From Flavobacteriales bacterium (GTDB lineage Bacteria > Bacteroidota > Bacteroidia > Flavobacteriales_D > Crocinitomicaceae): 60,736 bases of DNA. Both the position numbers and the translations under genes were made by a program. The stretch lies in NCBI GenBank assembly GCA_018883325.1, contig VEQH01000018.1, positions 1 to 60,736 of the forward strand, given 5' to 3'. A model generated the notes under the pieces. It was given only the letters and a program-made list of their open reading frames with translations, had not been told where the DNA came from and made no database searches. Numbering within the stretch: the first letter of the stretch is position 1; each line of letters begins with the position of its first letter. Shown piece by piece: positions 7,872 to 16,375 of the stretch.

Positions 7872-8660
7872 ATGACAAATTCAATTTTAAAAACAGTTTT
7901 CTTGTTTTTCTTAGCAAATCAATTATTTGCTCAAACTTCTGGAAGCTTCGAGTTCACATTTACACAAACGCCTCACTCTACAGTGCATGGATCAAAACAT
8001 AATTTAGCTGTTTGGTTTCAAACCGAATCAGGTGAATTTGTAAAAACAGATTCTCGATTTGCTGGTGCGTTGACTAATGACCATCTACCTATTTGGTCAG
8101 AAAATGCAGGTGGTCCGGCATTAGATTGCTTATCACCAAATTGCAATGTTGTTAATGCAACTACTGGTGCTACATTAGCTGATTATTCAACACGCACTGT
8201 AACTTGGGACGGAAGAAATTCAGAAGGTGAAATTGTGCCTGATGGAATTTACAAAATAAGCTTGGAACAATGTTGGGTTCATGGCGAAACAGAAAAGGTT
8301 TTTCGCACATTTCTATTTGAAAAAAGTGCTAACGCTATTGTTTTATTACCAGAAGATTCAGATGAATTTACAAATATTTCATTGGTTTGGAATCCAGTTG
8401 CAAGTTTAAACGAAATGGAAGGAAATGAAGTTGTTGTGTTTCCTAATCCGAATAACACAGATGTTTTAACTATTAATTTCTCAGAAGCGTCTAAAATTAC
8501 TGTTCATTCATTATTAAGTAAACAAGTTTATAGTTCCAAAGTAAATAAAGGAAACAAAACACATTCTATCAACCTGCTCAATTTTGAAAATGGTGAATAC
8601 TTTATAACTGTTTTCAATAATGAGAAAACAATCAAATGTAAAGTTATAATCAACCGTTAA
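7872..8660 (+). CDS. Secreted DUF2271-like protein with T9SS sorting domain
   Basis: The ATG at 7872 is preferred over the in-frame ATG at 7797 because it starts a clean signal peptide (MTNSILKTVFLFFLANQLFAQ). The mature part resembles DUF2271: an FEFTFTQTPHSTVHG strand, LAVWFQTESGEFVKT, DAxTGAT-like NATTGATLADYSTRTVTWDGRNSEGEIVPDG and YKISLEQCW. The last 75 residues (VVVFPNPN... to ...KCKVIINR) form a T9SS type A C-terminal domain that directs outer-membrane export and cell-surface attachment. DUF2271 proteins in other bacteria are predicted periplasmic and sometimes sit near iron or redox genes; no partner is visible here. Confidence 0.8.
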   Translation: MTNSILKTVFLFFLANQLFAQTSGSFEFTFTQTPHSTVHGSKHNLAVWFQTESGEFVKTDSRFAGALTNDHLPIWSENAGGPALDCLSPNCNVVNATTGATLADYSTRTVTWDGRNSEGEIVPDGIYKISLEQCWVHGETEKVFRTFLFEKSANAIVLLPEDSDEFTNISLVWNPVASLNEMEGNEVVVFPNPNNTDVLTINFSEASKITVHSLLSKQVYSSKVNKGNKTHSINLLNFENGEYFITVFNNEKTIKCKVIINR

Positions 8661-9030
8661 TTACGGGTCTTACTAAATTGGTTTAATTTTAATTTCAGAT
8701 TAAAGTCATTCATTTGGTACAAGAATTTTGAGTTTTTTCTAAGAAATTTCAATGCTTGAAGATTCATTTTCGTTTGTTTATCAGCTCTTAATTGCAATTT
8801 AGATTAATTCCAATCAATTTGTATTCTTTTGATTATCAATGTGATATTGTTTCCAGTTAATCAATGATAAATCAATAATTGCCTAAAAATCAGGGTTTGT
8901 GGCAAATGTTTCACTTTCTAATTGGACTAAAATTCTACATTTAACGTCTATTTTATTGAAATTATGAAACAATCCTAAGCGTTTGTTTCTATTTAGGCGA
9001 TAAAAATGAATTTAAAACAATTAAACTAAA
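8661..9030. other. 370-bp AT-rich gap, nothing recognisable
   Basis: No open frame with protein-like features, no strong hairpin and no consensus TAnnTTTG box at a sensible distance from the next ATG. It probably contains the promoter of the gene at 9031, but I cannot point to it. Confidence 0.5.
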
Positions 9031-9918
9031 ATGAAAAAACTATTAATTCCAGTTGTGCTTTTAACAACTTCTCTCGGATTCTTCGCTTTCAGAAGCGAGT
9101 TGTCAAATTCAAATCAATTCCATAAAAGTCCTTTGGATGTAAATGGTGCGGCAGGCGGAAAAACTGGAGCACCAGGTGAACAAAATTGTACTTCTTGCCA
9201 CAGTGGTGGCTCAGCACAAGCTGGAACAACTGAAAACATTTTAACCGTTTTAGATGCAAACAATAATCCAGTTACAAACTACACATTAGGTTCCACTTAC
9301 ACTGTAACACTAGCAATGAATTCCAATCCTGCGAAAAAAGGATTTCAAGCAACTGCATTATCTGGAAACAATGCAATGGCAGGAACATTTACTGCAGGAA
9401 CAACAACTCAAATAAAAACAGCAACAATTTCTGGTGGTCAGAGAAAATATGCAGATCATAAAGGTTCAAGCAATACAAGCGCAACTCCGCTTTGGTCTTG
9501 GACATGGACAGCACCAACAACAAATGTTGGAGACGTAATATTCTATGTTGCTTCGAATAAAGCAAACAATAATAACAGTGACTCAGGAGATCAAATCTTT
9601 CTTTCACAACACACAATCACAGCGCCTTCTTCTACTGCTGGAGTTGAAGAAAATGAATTCAAATCTTTTTTCAAAGCATCTTACAATATTGAAAACAACG
9701 GAGTTCAACTAAACTTCAATAGTTTGAAAGCAGATAGAATTCATGTGAACATCGTTGACTTGACTGGTAGATCTGTTTTGGCTAAAAACATTGGTATTGC
9801 AAAAATTGGAGAAAATTCAGAATTTGTTTCGTTTCCAAATCAATTACCTAAAGGTTATTATGTTGTAAATATGTTCTTGAACAACAAAGCATTATCAGCT
9901 AAAATTGTAGTACAATAG
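9031..9918 (+). CDS. Choice-of-anchor V domain protein with CxxCH motif and T9SS sorting domain
   Basis: A 295-aa secreted protein with a signal peptide at 1-20. A GAPGEQNCTSCHSGG segment near residue 50 carries a CxxCH motif, the usual covalent haem attachment signature. A Reelin-like or choice-of-anchor V beta domain follows (TYTVTLAMNSNPAKKGFQATALSG, later WSWTWTAPTTNVGDVIFYVASNKANNNNSDSGDQIF). The final 75 residues are a T9SS CTD ending LNNKALSAKIVVQ. The layout CTSCHSG + V-domain + CTD is common in marine and freshwater Bacteroidota and of unknown function. Whether the single CxxCH binds haem is not decided by sequence. Confidence 0.8.
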   Translation: MKKLLIPVVLLTTSLGFFAFRSELSNSNQFHKSPLDVNGAAGGKTGAPGEQNCTSCHSGGSAQAGTTENILTVLDANNNPVTNYTLGSTYTVTLAMNSNPAKKGFQATALSGNNAMAGTFTAGTTTQIKTATISGGQRKYADHKGSSNTSATPLWSWTWTAPTTNVGDVIFYVASNKANNNNSDSGDQIFLSQHTITAPSSTAGVEENEFKSFFKASYNIENNGVQLNFNSLKADRIHVNIVDLTGRSVLAKNIGIAKIGENSEFVSFPNQLPKGYYVVNMFLNNKALSAKIVVQ

Positions 9919-9944
9919 TACAGTAAAAATCAAATTCATTTAAC

Positions 9945-9998
9945 ACCGATCTTTTTTCAAAGCTTGCAAAGACAAATTTGAAAAAGGGTCGGTTTTTT
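9945..9998. terminator. Bidirectional terminator
   Basis: ACCGATCTTTTTTCAAA pairs with TTTGAAAAAGGGTCGGT across a 15-nt loop, followed by TTTTTT on the plus strand. It lies between convergent genes ending at 9918 and 9997. Confidence 0.85.
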
Positions 9999-10872
9999 AT
10001 ACGCCTAGTAATTCACTCACATTTTTTCGAATTGTCGAACTAATTTGATCAGTTGGCAAATCATTATCGTCTTCACCAAAAGGATCTTCAATTTCTTCAG
10101 CAAGAACTTCCATACTTACCAAAGCATAAAAAACAAACGTTGCAATTAATGCGGAATAATATCCGAATAAATTAACGAAAGCAAGCGGCAAGGTTATTAC
10201 ATAAATGAAAATGAATTTCTTGATGAATAAACTATACGAATAAGGAATCGGTGTGTTTTTTATACGTTCGCACGCACCAATTGCGTCGATGAGCCCATTC
10301 AAATTCTTGTCCAAAACATACAAATCTTCTGGCTTAATCATTCCCGTTTTATAAAGTTCCGAAATGCGTTCCCTTATGCGATTGATAACCCAAAGTGGAA
10401 TATGAGTTGCGCTTTGAACTGAAATTCTATCTTGCTCACTTTGAAATTCAAGTTCATCCCATTTTAAACTTCCACGTAAATGTTCTTTACTTGCGTAAGA
10501 AAAATTAGAAATCATTGCGGCAAACCACTTTTTTTCAGTTTGGTTCTCGCCAAGAATTGCATTCAATTTAGAAGCTAGATTTCTGCTATCATTTACGATT
10601 CCACCCCAAGTTTTCCGACCATCCCACCAACGATCATAAGCGGTGTTGGTTCTAAATACAAGCAACAAAGAAATAACAAAACCAAGCAATGAATAAACAG
10701 CTATCAGATTTTTAAGTCCCTCGGCTTTTGGAAAAAAATGAATTTCAAGAAAAGTTATTAAAGAGGAAAGAATACCTATGTAAATCAATTCTTTCCATAA
10801 CATTCTGATTGTGTCGCTTTTATCAAATGAAAATATGAGTGTTATCCAGTTTTTTGGGTTGTAGTTTATCAT
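9997..10872 (-). CDS. Bestrophin family ion channel (UPF0187)
   Basis: A 291-aa membrane protein of the bestrophin/RFP-TM family, forming pentameric anion or cation channels in the inner membrane. Typical features are the N-terminal LIFSFDKSDTIRMLW, two helices at about 28-75, and the signature FRTNTAYDRWWDGRKTWGGIVNDSRNLA near 74-100. A later IP.SYS.F.K.F...Y.ITLPLAFV region (about 205-230) leads to a third and fourth helix, and an acidic tail EEIEDPFGEDDNDLP. It is a single gene divergent from tryptophan dioxygenase with 78 bp between them. Confidence 0.92.
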   Translation of the reverse strand: MINYNPKNWITLIFSFDKSDTIRMLWKELIYIGILSSLITFLEIHFFPKAEGLKNLIAVYSLLGFVISLLLVFRTNTAYDRWWDGRKTWGGIVNDSRNLASKLNAILGENQTEKKWFAAMISNFSYASKEHLRGSLKWDELEFQSEQDRISVQSATHIPLWVINRIRERISELYKTGMIKPEDLYVLDKNLNGLIDAIGACERIKNTPIPYSYSLFIKKFIFIYVITLPLAFVNLFGYYSALIATFVFYALVSMEVLAEEIEDPFGEDDNDLPTDQISSTIRKNVSELLGV

Positions 10873-10885
10873 TTTATTGTTTGCT

Positions 10886-10893
10886 CAAAGATA
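10886..10893 (-). promoter_or_regulatory. TAnnTTTG box of the bestrophin gene
   Basis: TATCTTTG on the minus strand, 13 nt before the ATG at 10872; predicts a leader of about 8-9 nt. Confidence 0.6.
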
Positions 10894-10950
10894 ATCAAAG
10901 CTGAAAAATATGTAATTTCGAATAAGTTATTATACGTTAAACTCAATACA

Positions 10951-11904
10951 ATGGAAATCACTCCTGAAATCAAACAACGTCTTGAATTGCTCAATGAAAA
11001 ATATGGAGCTTTAGGTCAAGATTTACTTTCTTATTTAGATGGACTTTTATACGCAGATGTTACAACTTATTGGGACTACATTGAGCTCGAAACTTTATTG
11101 AGTTTACAAAAACCCAAAACCAAATTTCCTGATGAAATGGTATTTATTATGTACCATCAAATCACTGAATTATACTTCAAATTAGCATTGCTAGAATTTG
11201 AACAAATTGGAAATAAAGAAAACATTGATGCTAAATTCTTTGTAGAAAGAGTAACACGTATCAATCGCTATTTTGAAGCATTAATCAAAAGCTTTGAAAT
11301 CATGATTCAAGGAATGGATCGCGATCAATTTTTGAAATTTAGAATGTCATTACTTCCTGCAAGTGGTTTTCAGTCAGCGCAATATCGCGACATTGAAATA
11401 TTCAGCACCGATTTTGTAAACCTTGTCGACAAAGACCAAAGAGCAAATTTTAAAGCAAGTGATTCCATCGCTTCGATGTTTGAACACATTTATTGGAAAG
11501 CTGGTGCAACGGAAGTTGGAACTGGTAAAAAAACCTTAACACTTGTTCAATTTGAAGAAAAATACAGAGATTCATTCATTGCTTTAGGTGAAAAATGCAG
11601 AGATAAAAATTTGTGGCAAAGTTACCTACGCTTGAGTGAAGCAGATCAAGCAAAACCGGAGGTAAAAGAAGCTTTGCGCACAAACGATACAAATGTGAAT
11701 GTTAATTGGCCTTTAGCTCATTACAAATCTGCGGTAAGATATTTGGCAAAAGACACAAGTGATATTGCTGCAACAGGTGGAACAAACTGGCAAAAATATT
11801 TACCTCCAAGATTTCAAAAACGTATTTTCTACCCTGAATTGTGGTCGAATGAAGAAGTAGAAAATTGGGGAAAAGCTTGGGTTGAAGAAGCTCTAAAACG
11901 TTGA
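10951..11904 (+). CDS. kynA: Tryptophan 2,3-dioxygenase family protein
   Basis: A 317-aa cytosolic haem enzyme opening the indole ring of tryptophan to N-formylkynurenine. Family signatures are MYHQITELYFKLALLEFEQIG (haem-pocket His in YHQIT), MSLLPASGFQSAQYRDIE and the C-terminal ATGGTNWQKYLPPR. No other kynurenine pathway gene lies nearby. It is a single transcription unit with a terminator at 11986. The spacer to the bestrophin gene carries a near-consensus TAATTTCG element. Confidence 0.93.
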   Translation: MEITPEIKQRLELLNEKYGALGQDLLSYLDGLLYADVTTYWDYIELETLLSLQKPKTKFPDEMVFIMYHQITELYFKLALLEFEQIGNKENIDAKFFVERVTRINRYFEALIKSFEIMIQGMDRDQFLKFRMSLLPASGFQSAQYRDIEIFSTDFVNLVDKDQRANFKASDSIASMFEHIYWKAGATEVGTGKKTLTLVQFEEKYRDSFIALGEKCRDKNLWQSYLRLSEADQAKPEVKEALRTNDTNVNVNWPLAHYKSAVRYLAKDTSDIAATGGTNWQKYLPPRFQKRIFYPELWSNEEVENWGKAWVEEALKR

Positions 11905-11985
11905 AAAAACCCACTAGCATCTAAAAAATTAAGTTTCTTGCAAACCGATAATCTTGATTTTCCGTTTGAATATCAATAGATTATT

Positions 11986-12021
11986 AAAAAACGGCTACCT
12001 CAACTCGAAGTAGCCGTTTTT
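11986..12021. terminator. Bidirectional terminator between kynA and the ssb cluster
   Basis: AAAAACGGCTAC and GTAGCCGTTTTT form a 12-bp perfect stem with a 12-nt loop; A and T tracts on either side let it work in both directions between convergent genes. Confidence 0.9.
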
Positions 12022-12038
12022 GTTTGTTGGTTGGTTGG

Positions 12039-12365
12039 TTATAATCCAATAATTTGTCTAACCTCCACTTCTGTCAAATTACGTTTTTGACCATCTTGAT
12101 TTAGGTAAGTTCTATTTACTAATCGTCCATGAATAGCGACTTTTTTTCCTTTTTCAGCATATTGTTCGATGAACTCAGCCAGGTTTCCCCAAGCAAACAC
12201 ACGGTGCCATTCAACTGTATCTTTGTATTTACCGTTGTTTTTTCGCTCAGGTTTTGTTGTAGCTAAACTGAATCTTGCAACTGATTTTCCATTGTCAAAT
12301 TTTGTAATTTGTGTGTTTGTTCCGATGTTGCCGATTAATGTTACGAAGTTGCGCATAGTTGTCAT
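12039..12365 (-). CDS. ssb: Single-stranded DNA-binding protein, paralogue 1 of 3
   Basis: A 108-aa OB-fold SSB: MRNFVTLIGNIGTNTQITKFDNGKSVARFSLAT, WHRVFAWGNLAEFIEQYAEKGKKVAIHGRL. It ends at VEVRQIIGL directly after the OB fold, so the linker and acidic C-terminal tip that recruit repair and replication proteins are absent. A second in-frame ATG three codons later (MRNF) is an alternative start. It is the last gene of a three-gene minus-strand cluster, 53 bp after paralogue 2. Confidence 0.9.
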   Translation of the reverse strand: MTTMRNFVTLIGNIGTNTQITKFDNGKSVARFSLATTKPERKNNGKYKDTVEWHRVFAWGNLAEFIEQYAEKGKKVAIHGRLVNRTYLNQDGQKRNLTEVEVRQIIGL

Positions 12366-12418
12366 GATGTGAATTTTTAGAAAATTATTGAAATGTGATA
12401 TTGATTTGAATTGTTTTT

Positions 12419-12730
12419 TTACATAAGAATGATGTCGTTCACTTCAACCTCTGAAATGAATTTGCGTTCGCCTTTGGTGTTATAGAAACGGCTCACAAGT
12501 TTTCCTTCGATTGCCATTTCAGAACCAACGTGCCCTAATTCTTCAAGCACTTTGATCCATCTTCCCCACGCTGTAACTAAATGCCAATTACTTCTAGTTC
12601 TTGTTTTTCCTTCTACGTCTAAATAGACTTCTTTTGTGGACATTGAAAATTTTGCAACTTTTCGTCCGTCTTGTAACTCTGTAAACTTCGGTGCCGAGCT
12701 TACTTTCCCGATTAAATTAACGTGATTCAT
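12419..12730 (-). CDS. ssb: Single-stranded DNA-binding protein, paralogue 2 of 3
   Basis: 103 aa with the SSB pattern MNHVNLIGKVSSAPKFTELQDGRKVAKFSMST, WHLVTAWGRWIKVLEELGHVGSEMAIEGKL, ending VEVNDIILM. It also lacks an acidic tail. It lies 22 bp downstream of paralogue 3 and is presumably cotranscribed. It is clearly diverged from the other two in the DNA-binding strands, so the triplet is not a recent duplication. Confidence 0.9.
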   Translation of the reverse strand: MNHVNLIGKVSSAPKFTELQDGRKVAKFSMSTKEVYLDVEGKTRTRSNWHLVTAWGRWIKVLEELGHVGSEMAIEGKLVSRFYNTKGERKFISEVEVNDIILM

Positions 12731-12752
12731 GGTCTTAGGATTTATTGATTAA

Positions 12753-13100
12753 TTAATTTTCTGCTTTAGTTGGAGCCAACAATAAAAAGTCGGATAATTC
12801 AACGATTGTACTGTAGCGTTTTTCTCCTGATTTTGATTCATAAGATTGATTTACTAATCGACCTTCTAGCATAATCTCTTGTCCTTTAGAAAGCAATTTC
12901 TGAATTCGTTCAGCTGCTTTTCCCCAAGCGTTGATGTTGTGCCATTGTGTCAAATCTTTCCATTGTCCGTTTTTGTCTTTGTAACGTTCGTTTGTAGCTA
13001 ATGTGAATCGTGCTAATGATCTTCCTGATTCGAAGTTTACGATTTCTGGTTGTGCACCCAATCTTCCGATTAATTTGACATTGTTTCTTAATGCATTCAT
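12753..13100 (-). CDS. ssb: Single-stranded DNA-binding protein, paralogue 3 of 3
   Basis: 115 aa, first gene of the cluster: MNALRNNVKLIGRLGAQPEIVNFESGRSLARFTLATNE, WHNINAWGKAAERIQKLLSKGQEIMLEGRL, then a short tail FLLLAPTKAEN without the DDDIPF-like tip. About 355 bp of non-coding sequence upstream separates it from the divergent aldehyde dehydrogenase gene; an AAACTTTG element around 13173 could be its promoter but is off-consensus. Confidence 0.9.
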   Translation of the reverse strand: MNALRNNVKLIGRLGAQPEIVNFESGRSLARFTLATNERYKDKNGQWKDLTQWHNINAWGKAAERIQKLLSKGQEIMLEGRLVNQSYESKSGEKRYSTIVELSDFLLLAPTKAEN

Positions 13101-13455
13101 GATGTAAAAAATTAAATTGTTTGATAAAAAATTTGTTTTGTGTTTCCTTCAAAAATCGTTTTCTGAATTCGACACTGCAAAGTTTTGTTAGAAGTGAAAT
13201 TGAAAACGGTTATTTTTCGTTTGTTGTCGATTATTATTCGTTTATAAATGAATTTAATCGTTTTTATAATTGTTAATCAATAACTTAAATGAAATAATAA
13301 AACTGAAAAAAAAGTAAATTATAAGTTAGTAGAAATTAAAAAAAATGGTTTTTCTTGCTTTTTTGACTCTATGAATTGTTACTTATGTTGCATTTTTCAA
13401 ACTTTCAACTTGCGTAAATAGAAATAGAATTAACTTTGCTTATCAATACATAAAA
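13101..13455. other. Divergent regulatory region between ssb cluster and aldehyde dehydrogenase
   Basis: AT-rich, with no coding frame. The plus-strand promoter at 13410-13438 is clear. The ssb side has only a weak AAACTTTG candidate. Nothing else was recognised. Confidence 0.55.
13410..13438 (+). promoter_or_regulatory. Promoter of the aldehyde dehydrogenase gene
   Basis: TTG at 13410-13412, an 18-bp spacer and TAACTTTG at 13431-13438, matching the Bacteroidota -33/-7 pattern. The leader to the ATG at 13456 would be about 12 nt. Confidence 0.75.
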
Positions 13456-15009
13456 ATGACAGAAACAACAACAACAGAAATTCAAGAAATCCTAAGTAAA
13501 TTAGGAATTGAAGAAATGAATAATGGTGCTTCCACAGGAGGTAAATGGTTCAAAACGAGAGGTGAAAAAATTGATTCAATTTCTCCGGTGGACGGAAAAT
13601 TAATTGCCTCTGTTAACGCAGCAACTGAAGCTGATTACGAAGCTGTGATTTTGAAAGCACAAGAAGCATTTTTAGAATGGCGAATGATTCCTGCTCCTAA
13701 AAGAGGAGAAATTGTACGTCAATTGGCAGAAAGAATTCGATTTTACAAAGAACCACTTGGGAAATTAGTTTCTTACGAAATGGGGAAATCACTTCAAGAA
13801 GGTTTAGGAGAAGTTCAGGAAATGATTGACATCTGTGATTTCGCAGTTGGTCTTTCAAGACAATTATATGGTTTAACAATGCACTCAGAACGTCCTGGAC
13901 ATAGAATGTATGAGCAATATCATCCACTTGGAATAGTTGGTATTATTTCAGCATTCAATTTCCCTGTTGCGGTTTGGAATTGGAACACAGCGCTTGCTTG
14001 GGTTTGTGGTGATGTTTGTGTTTGGAAACCATCTGAAAAAACGCCAATCACTGCAATTGCTTGTCAACAAATTACAAAAGAAGTTTTTGATGCAAATGGT
14101 GTTCCTGAAGGCGTTTCTGGTTTGATCATCGGTGGTGCAGAAATCGGAAAATTAATGGCAGAAGATGTTCGTATTCCTTTAATTTCCGCAACTGGTTCAA
14201 CGCGTATGGGTAAATCAGTTGGTGCAACAGTTGGTGCTCGTTTAGGACGTTCTTTATTGGAATTAGGAGGAAACAATGCAATTATTATCGCTCCTTCTGC
14301 TGATTTGAAAATGGTTGTTCCTGGAGCTGTTTTTGGCGCAGTTGGAACTGCTGGTCAAAGATGTACTTCTACACGAAGATTGATTATTCACGAATCAATT
14401 TACGACAAAGTAAAAGACGCTATCACTAACGCATACAAACAATTGAGCATTGGAAATCCATTGGATTTGAATAATCACGTTGGACCATTGATTGATAAAG
14501 ATGCAGTTACAAATTATTTGAATGCAATCGAAGCTGCGAAAAAAGAAGGTGGAAATGTGTTGGTTGAAGGTGGCGTTTTAGAAGGCGCTGGTTATGAATC
14601 AGGATGTTATGTGAAACCTTGTATCATCGAAGCAGAAAATCATTTTGCAATTGTACAACACGAAACATTTGCTCCAATTTTGTATTTAATTAAATACACA
14701 GGCAGTGTTCAAAATGCAATAGCATTACAAAATGGTGTGCCTCAAGGTTTATCTTCAGCAATAATGACAAATGATTTGAAGGAATCTGAAGCGTTTTTAT
14801 CTCAAGCTGGTTCAGATTGTGGTATTGCAAACGTTAATATCGGAACTTCAGGTGCTGAAATTGGTGGTGCTTTTGGTGGTGAAAAAGAAACTGGTGGAGG
14901 TCGTGAGTCTGGCTCTGACGCTTGGAAAGTTTATATGCGCCGTCAAACAAACACAATCAATTATTCAGATAGCTTGCCTTTAGCTCAAGGAATTAAATTT
15001 GATTTATAA
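13456..15009 (+). CDS. ALDH7-type aldehyde dehydrogenase (aminoadipate-semialdehyde dehydrogenase-like)
   Basis: A 517-aa NAD(P)-dependent dehydrogenase resembling the antiquitin/ALDH7 group, which oxidises alpha-aminoadipate semialdehyde in lysine breakdown. NAD-binding and active-site landmarks: FNFPVAVWNWNTALA (about 171-185), ATGSTRMGKSVG, ELGGNNAIII with the general-base Glu, and GTAGQRCTSTRRL with the catalytic Cys near 300. The C-terminal FGGEKETGGGRESGSDAWKVYMRR is typical of ALDH7. No lysine-degradation partner is adjacent, so the substrate is inferred from family only. It has its own promoter and terminator, so it is monocistronic. Confidence 0.88.
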   Translation: MTETTTTEIQEILSKLGIEEMNNGASTGGKWFKTRGEKIDSISPVDGKLIASVNAATEADYEAVILKAQEAFLEWRMIPAPKRGEIVRQLAERIRFYKEPLGKLVSYEMGKSLQEGLGEVQEMIDICDFAVGLSRQLYGLTMHSERPGHRMYEQYHPLGIVGIISAFNFPVAVWNWNTALAWVCGDVCVWKPSEKTPITAIACQQITKEVFDANGVPEGVSGLIIGGAEIGKLMAEDVRIPLISATGSTRMGKSVGATVGARLGRSLLELGGNNAIIIAPSADLKMVVPGAVFGAVGTAGQRCTSTRRLIIHESIYDKVKDAITNAYKQLSIGNPLDLNNHVGPLIDKDAVTNYLNAIEAAKKEGGNVLVEGGVLEGAGYESGCYVKPCIIEAENHFAIVQHETFAPILYLIKYTGSVQNAIALQNGVPQGLSSAIMTNDLKESEAFLSQAGSDCGIANVNIGTSGAEIGGAFGGEKETGGGRESGSDAWKVYMRRQTNTINYSDSLPLAQGIKFDL

Positions 15010-15028
15010 AAAATAGATTTTTATCAAG

Positions 15029-15064
15029 AAGCCTTCTCAATCAAAACGGGAAGGCTTTTTTTAT
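15029..15064 (+). terminator. Terminator of the aldehyde dehydrogenase gene
   Basis: AAGCCTTC and GAAGGCTT form an 8-bp stem with a 13-nt loop followed by a long T tract. Confidence 0.9.
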
Positions 15065-15126
15065 TTTTTATTTCATATAACGAACTTTAATCAATCATTA
15101 TTGTTAACTTTAAGAAACACGTGAAT

Positions 15127-15630
15127 ATGAAGAAAATAAATACATTATTAATAATTTTTGTTTTGAGTTTAACTTTCGTTAGTTGTAAAAAGAAAACGTT
15201 TGAACCACAACCTGACCCAATTGAAAACGAAGACAGTATTGCAGTAACTTCAGATTCATTATCAACATTGATTGTTAATGTTTCTGGAATGAAAAACACA
15301 AACGGAAAATTGAATATTGCTTTGTACAATAATCCAGATAATTTCAATAAACCAGAATTAGTTTACAAAGAATTGTTTCTAACGCTACCTGGGCAATCGA
15401 TGACGGTAACTTTTGATAGTATTCCTGCCGGAACTTATGCTTTCGCTTTATTTCACGACGAAAACGACAATCAAATTTTAGATCAGAATTTCTTAAATAT
15501 TCCGCAAGAAGGCTTTGCTTTTTCGAATAATTCAATGGGAAGTTTTGGTCCTCCGACCTACAATCAAGCAAAATTCAACATACCTAAAAACAGTACTGTC
15601 ACGCAAAATATCTCTTTGCGATTTTTCTAG
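15127..15630 (+). CDS. DUF2141 lipoprotein
   Basis: The ATG at 15127 (MKKINTLLIIFVLSLTFVSC) is preferred to the GTG six bases upstream. The signal ends in a lipobox-like FVSC with Cys near residue 19, so it is probably membrane-attached. The mature part is DUF2141: LIVNVSGMKNTNGKLNIALYNNPDNF, TFDSIPAGTYAFALFHDENDNQILDQN and GFAFSNN. The family is exported and of unknown function. A TAACTTTA element about 18 nt upstream is a near-consensus -7 box. It converges on riboflavin synthase with 22 bp between. Confidence 0.85.
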   Translation: MKKINTLLIIFVLSLTFVSCKKKTFEPQPDPIENEDSIAVTSDSLSTLIVNVSGMKNTNGKLNIALYNNPDNFNKPELVYKELFLTLPGQSMTVTFDSIPAGTYAFALFHDENDNQILDQNFLNIPQEGFAFSNNSMGSFGPPTYNQAKFNIPKNSTVTQNISLRFF

Positions 15631-15652
15631 TGAAAACTAACTTAAATTCGTT

Positions 15653-16234
15653 TTAGCTTCTACTCATCCATTTTGCGACGTACTTACCAATAATATCGAA
15701 CTCAATGTTTACGATATCTCCCACTTTCAATTGATGAAAATTGGTGTGCTCGTATGTAAAAGGTATGATGCAAACAGCAAATGAATTTTCTTTCGAATCC
15801 ACAACGGTTAAACTCGTACCATTAACGGTTACAGAGCCTTTTTCTACGGTTAATTGGTCATCGTTGTATTTAAAAGTATATTTCCAACTTCCGTTTTGGT
15901 CTTCAATATTTGTGCAAGTAGCAATTGTATCAACGTGACCTTGAACGATGTGTCCGTCCAAACGACCGTTAAAAGCCAAGCATCTTTCCAAATTCACTTT
16001 TGTGCCGTTTTCCCAATAATTCAAATTTGTTTTATCCAATGTTTCTTGAATTGCTGTTACGGTATAATTCTGTCCTTCTATATCAACCACCGTTAGACAA
16101 CAACCATTGTGAGCAACACTTTGATCGATTTTCAATTCAGGTGTCATCTGCGCTTGAATCGTAAAATGGATGTTTCCTGCTTCGCGAACAATTTTCGTTA
16201 CTGTACCAATTTCTTCAATAATTCCTGTGAACAT
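15653..16234 (-). CDS. ribE: Riboflavin synthase, alpha subunit
   Basis: 193 aa with the two lumazine-binding barrels expected. The N-terminus MFTGIIEEIGTV, NGCCLTVVDI and GHIVQGHVD mark the first repeat, and VNGTSLTVVD the second. It dismutates 6,7-dimethyl-8-ribityllumazine to riboflavin. No other rib gene is linked. A near-consensus TACTTTCG element lies about 25 nt before the ATG. Confidence 0.95.
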   Translation of the reverse strand: MFTGIIEEIGTVTKIVREAGNIHFTIQAQMTPELKIDQSVAHNGCCLTVVDIEGQNYTVTAIQETLDKTNLNYWENGTKVNLERCLAFNGRLDGHIVQGHVDTIATCTNIEDQNGSWKYTFKYNDDQLTVEKGSVTVNGTSLTVVDSKENSFAVCIIPFTYEHTNFHQLKVGDIVNIEFDIIGKYVAKWMSRS

Positions 16235-16293
16235 ACTTTTTGATTTTTGAGTTTACGAAAGTAAGGTAGATTTTTTGTTTTTGGGTGAATAAT

Positions 16294-16341
16294 GTTGACT
16301 TCGAGAGCCTCAGTCAACATTATTCGAGAGCCTCAGTCAAC
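16294..16341. repeat. Left hairpin-repeat cluster beside the GIY-YIG gene
   Basis: One full 25-bp unit at 16294-16318 folds as GTTGACT / AGTCAAC around an 11-nt TCGAGAGCCTC loop. A second, truncated unit (TTCGAGAGCCTCAGTCAAC) is at 16323-16341 in the same orientation. The same unit recurs on the other side of the gene. Confidence 0.85.
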
Positions 16342-16375
16342 TTTTATTCACAAGTACTATTCAACGTTAATTGAA

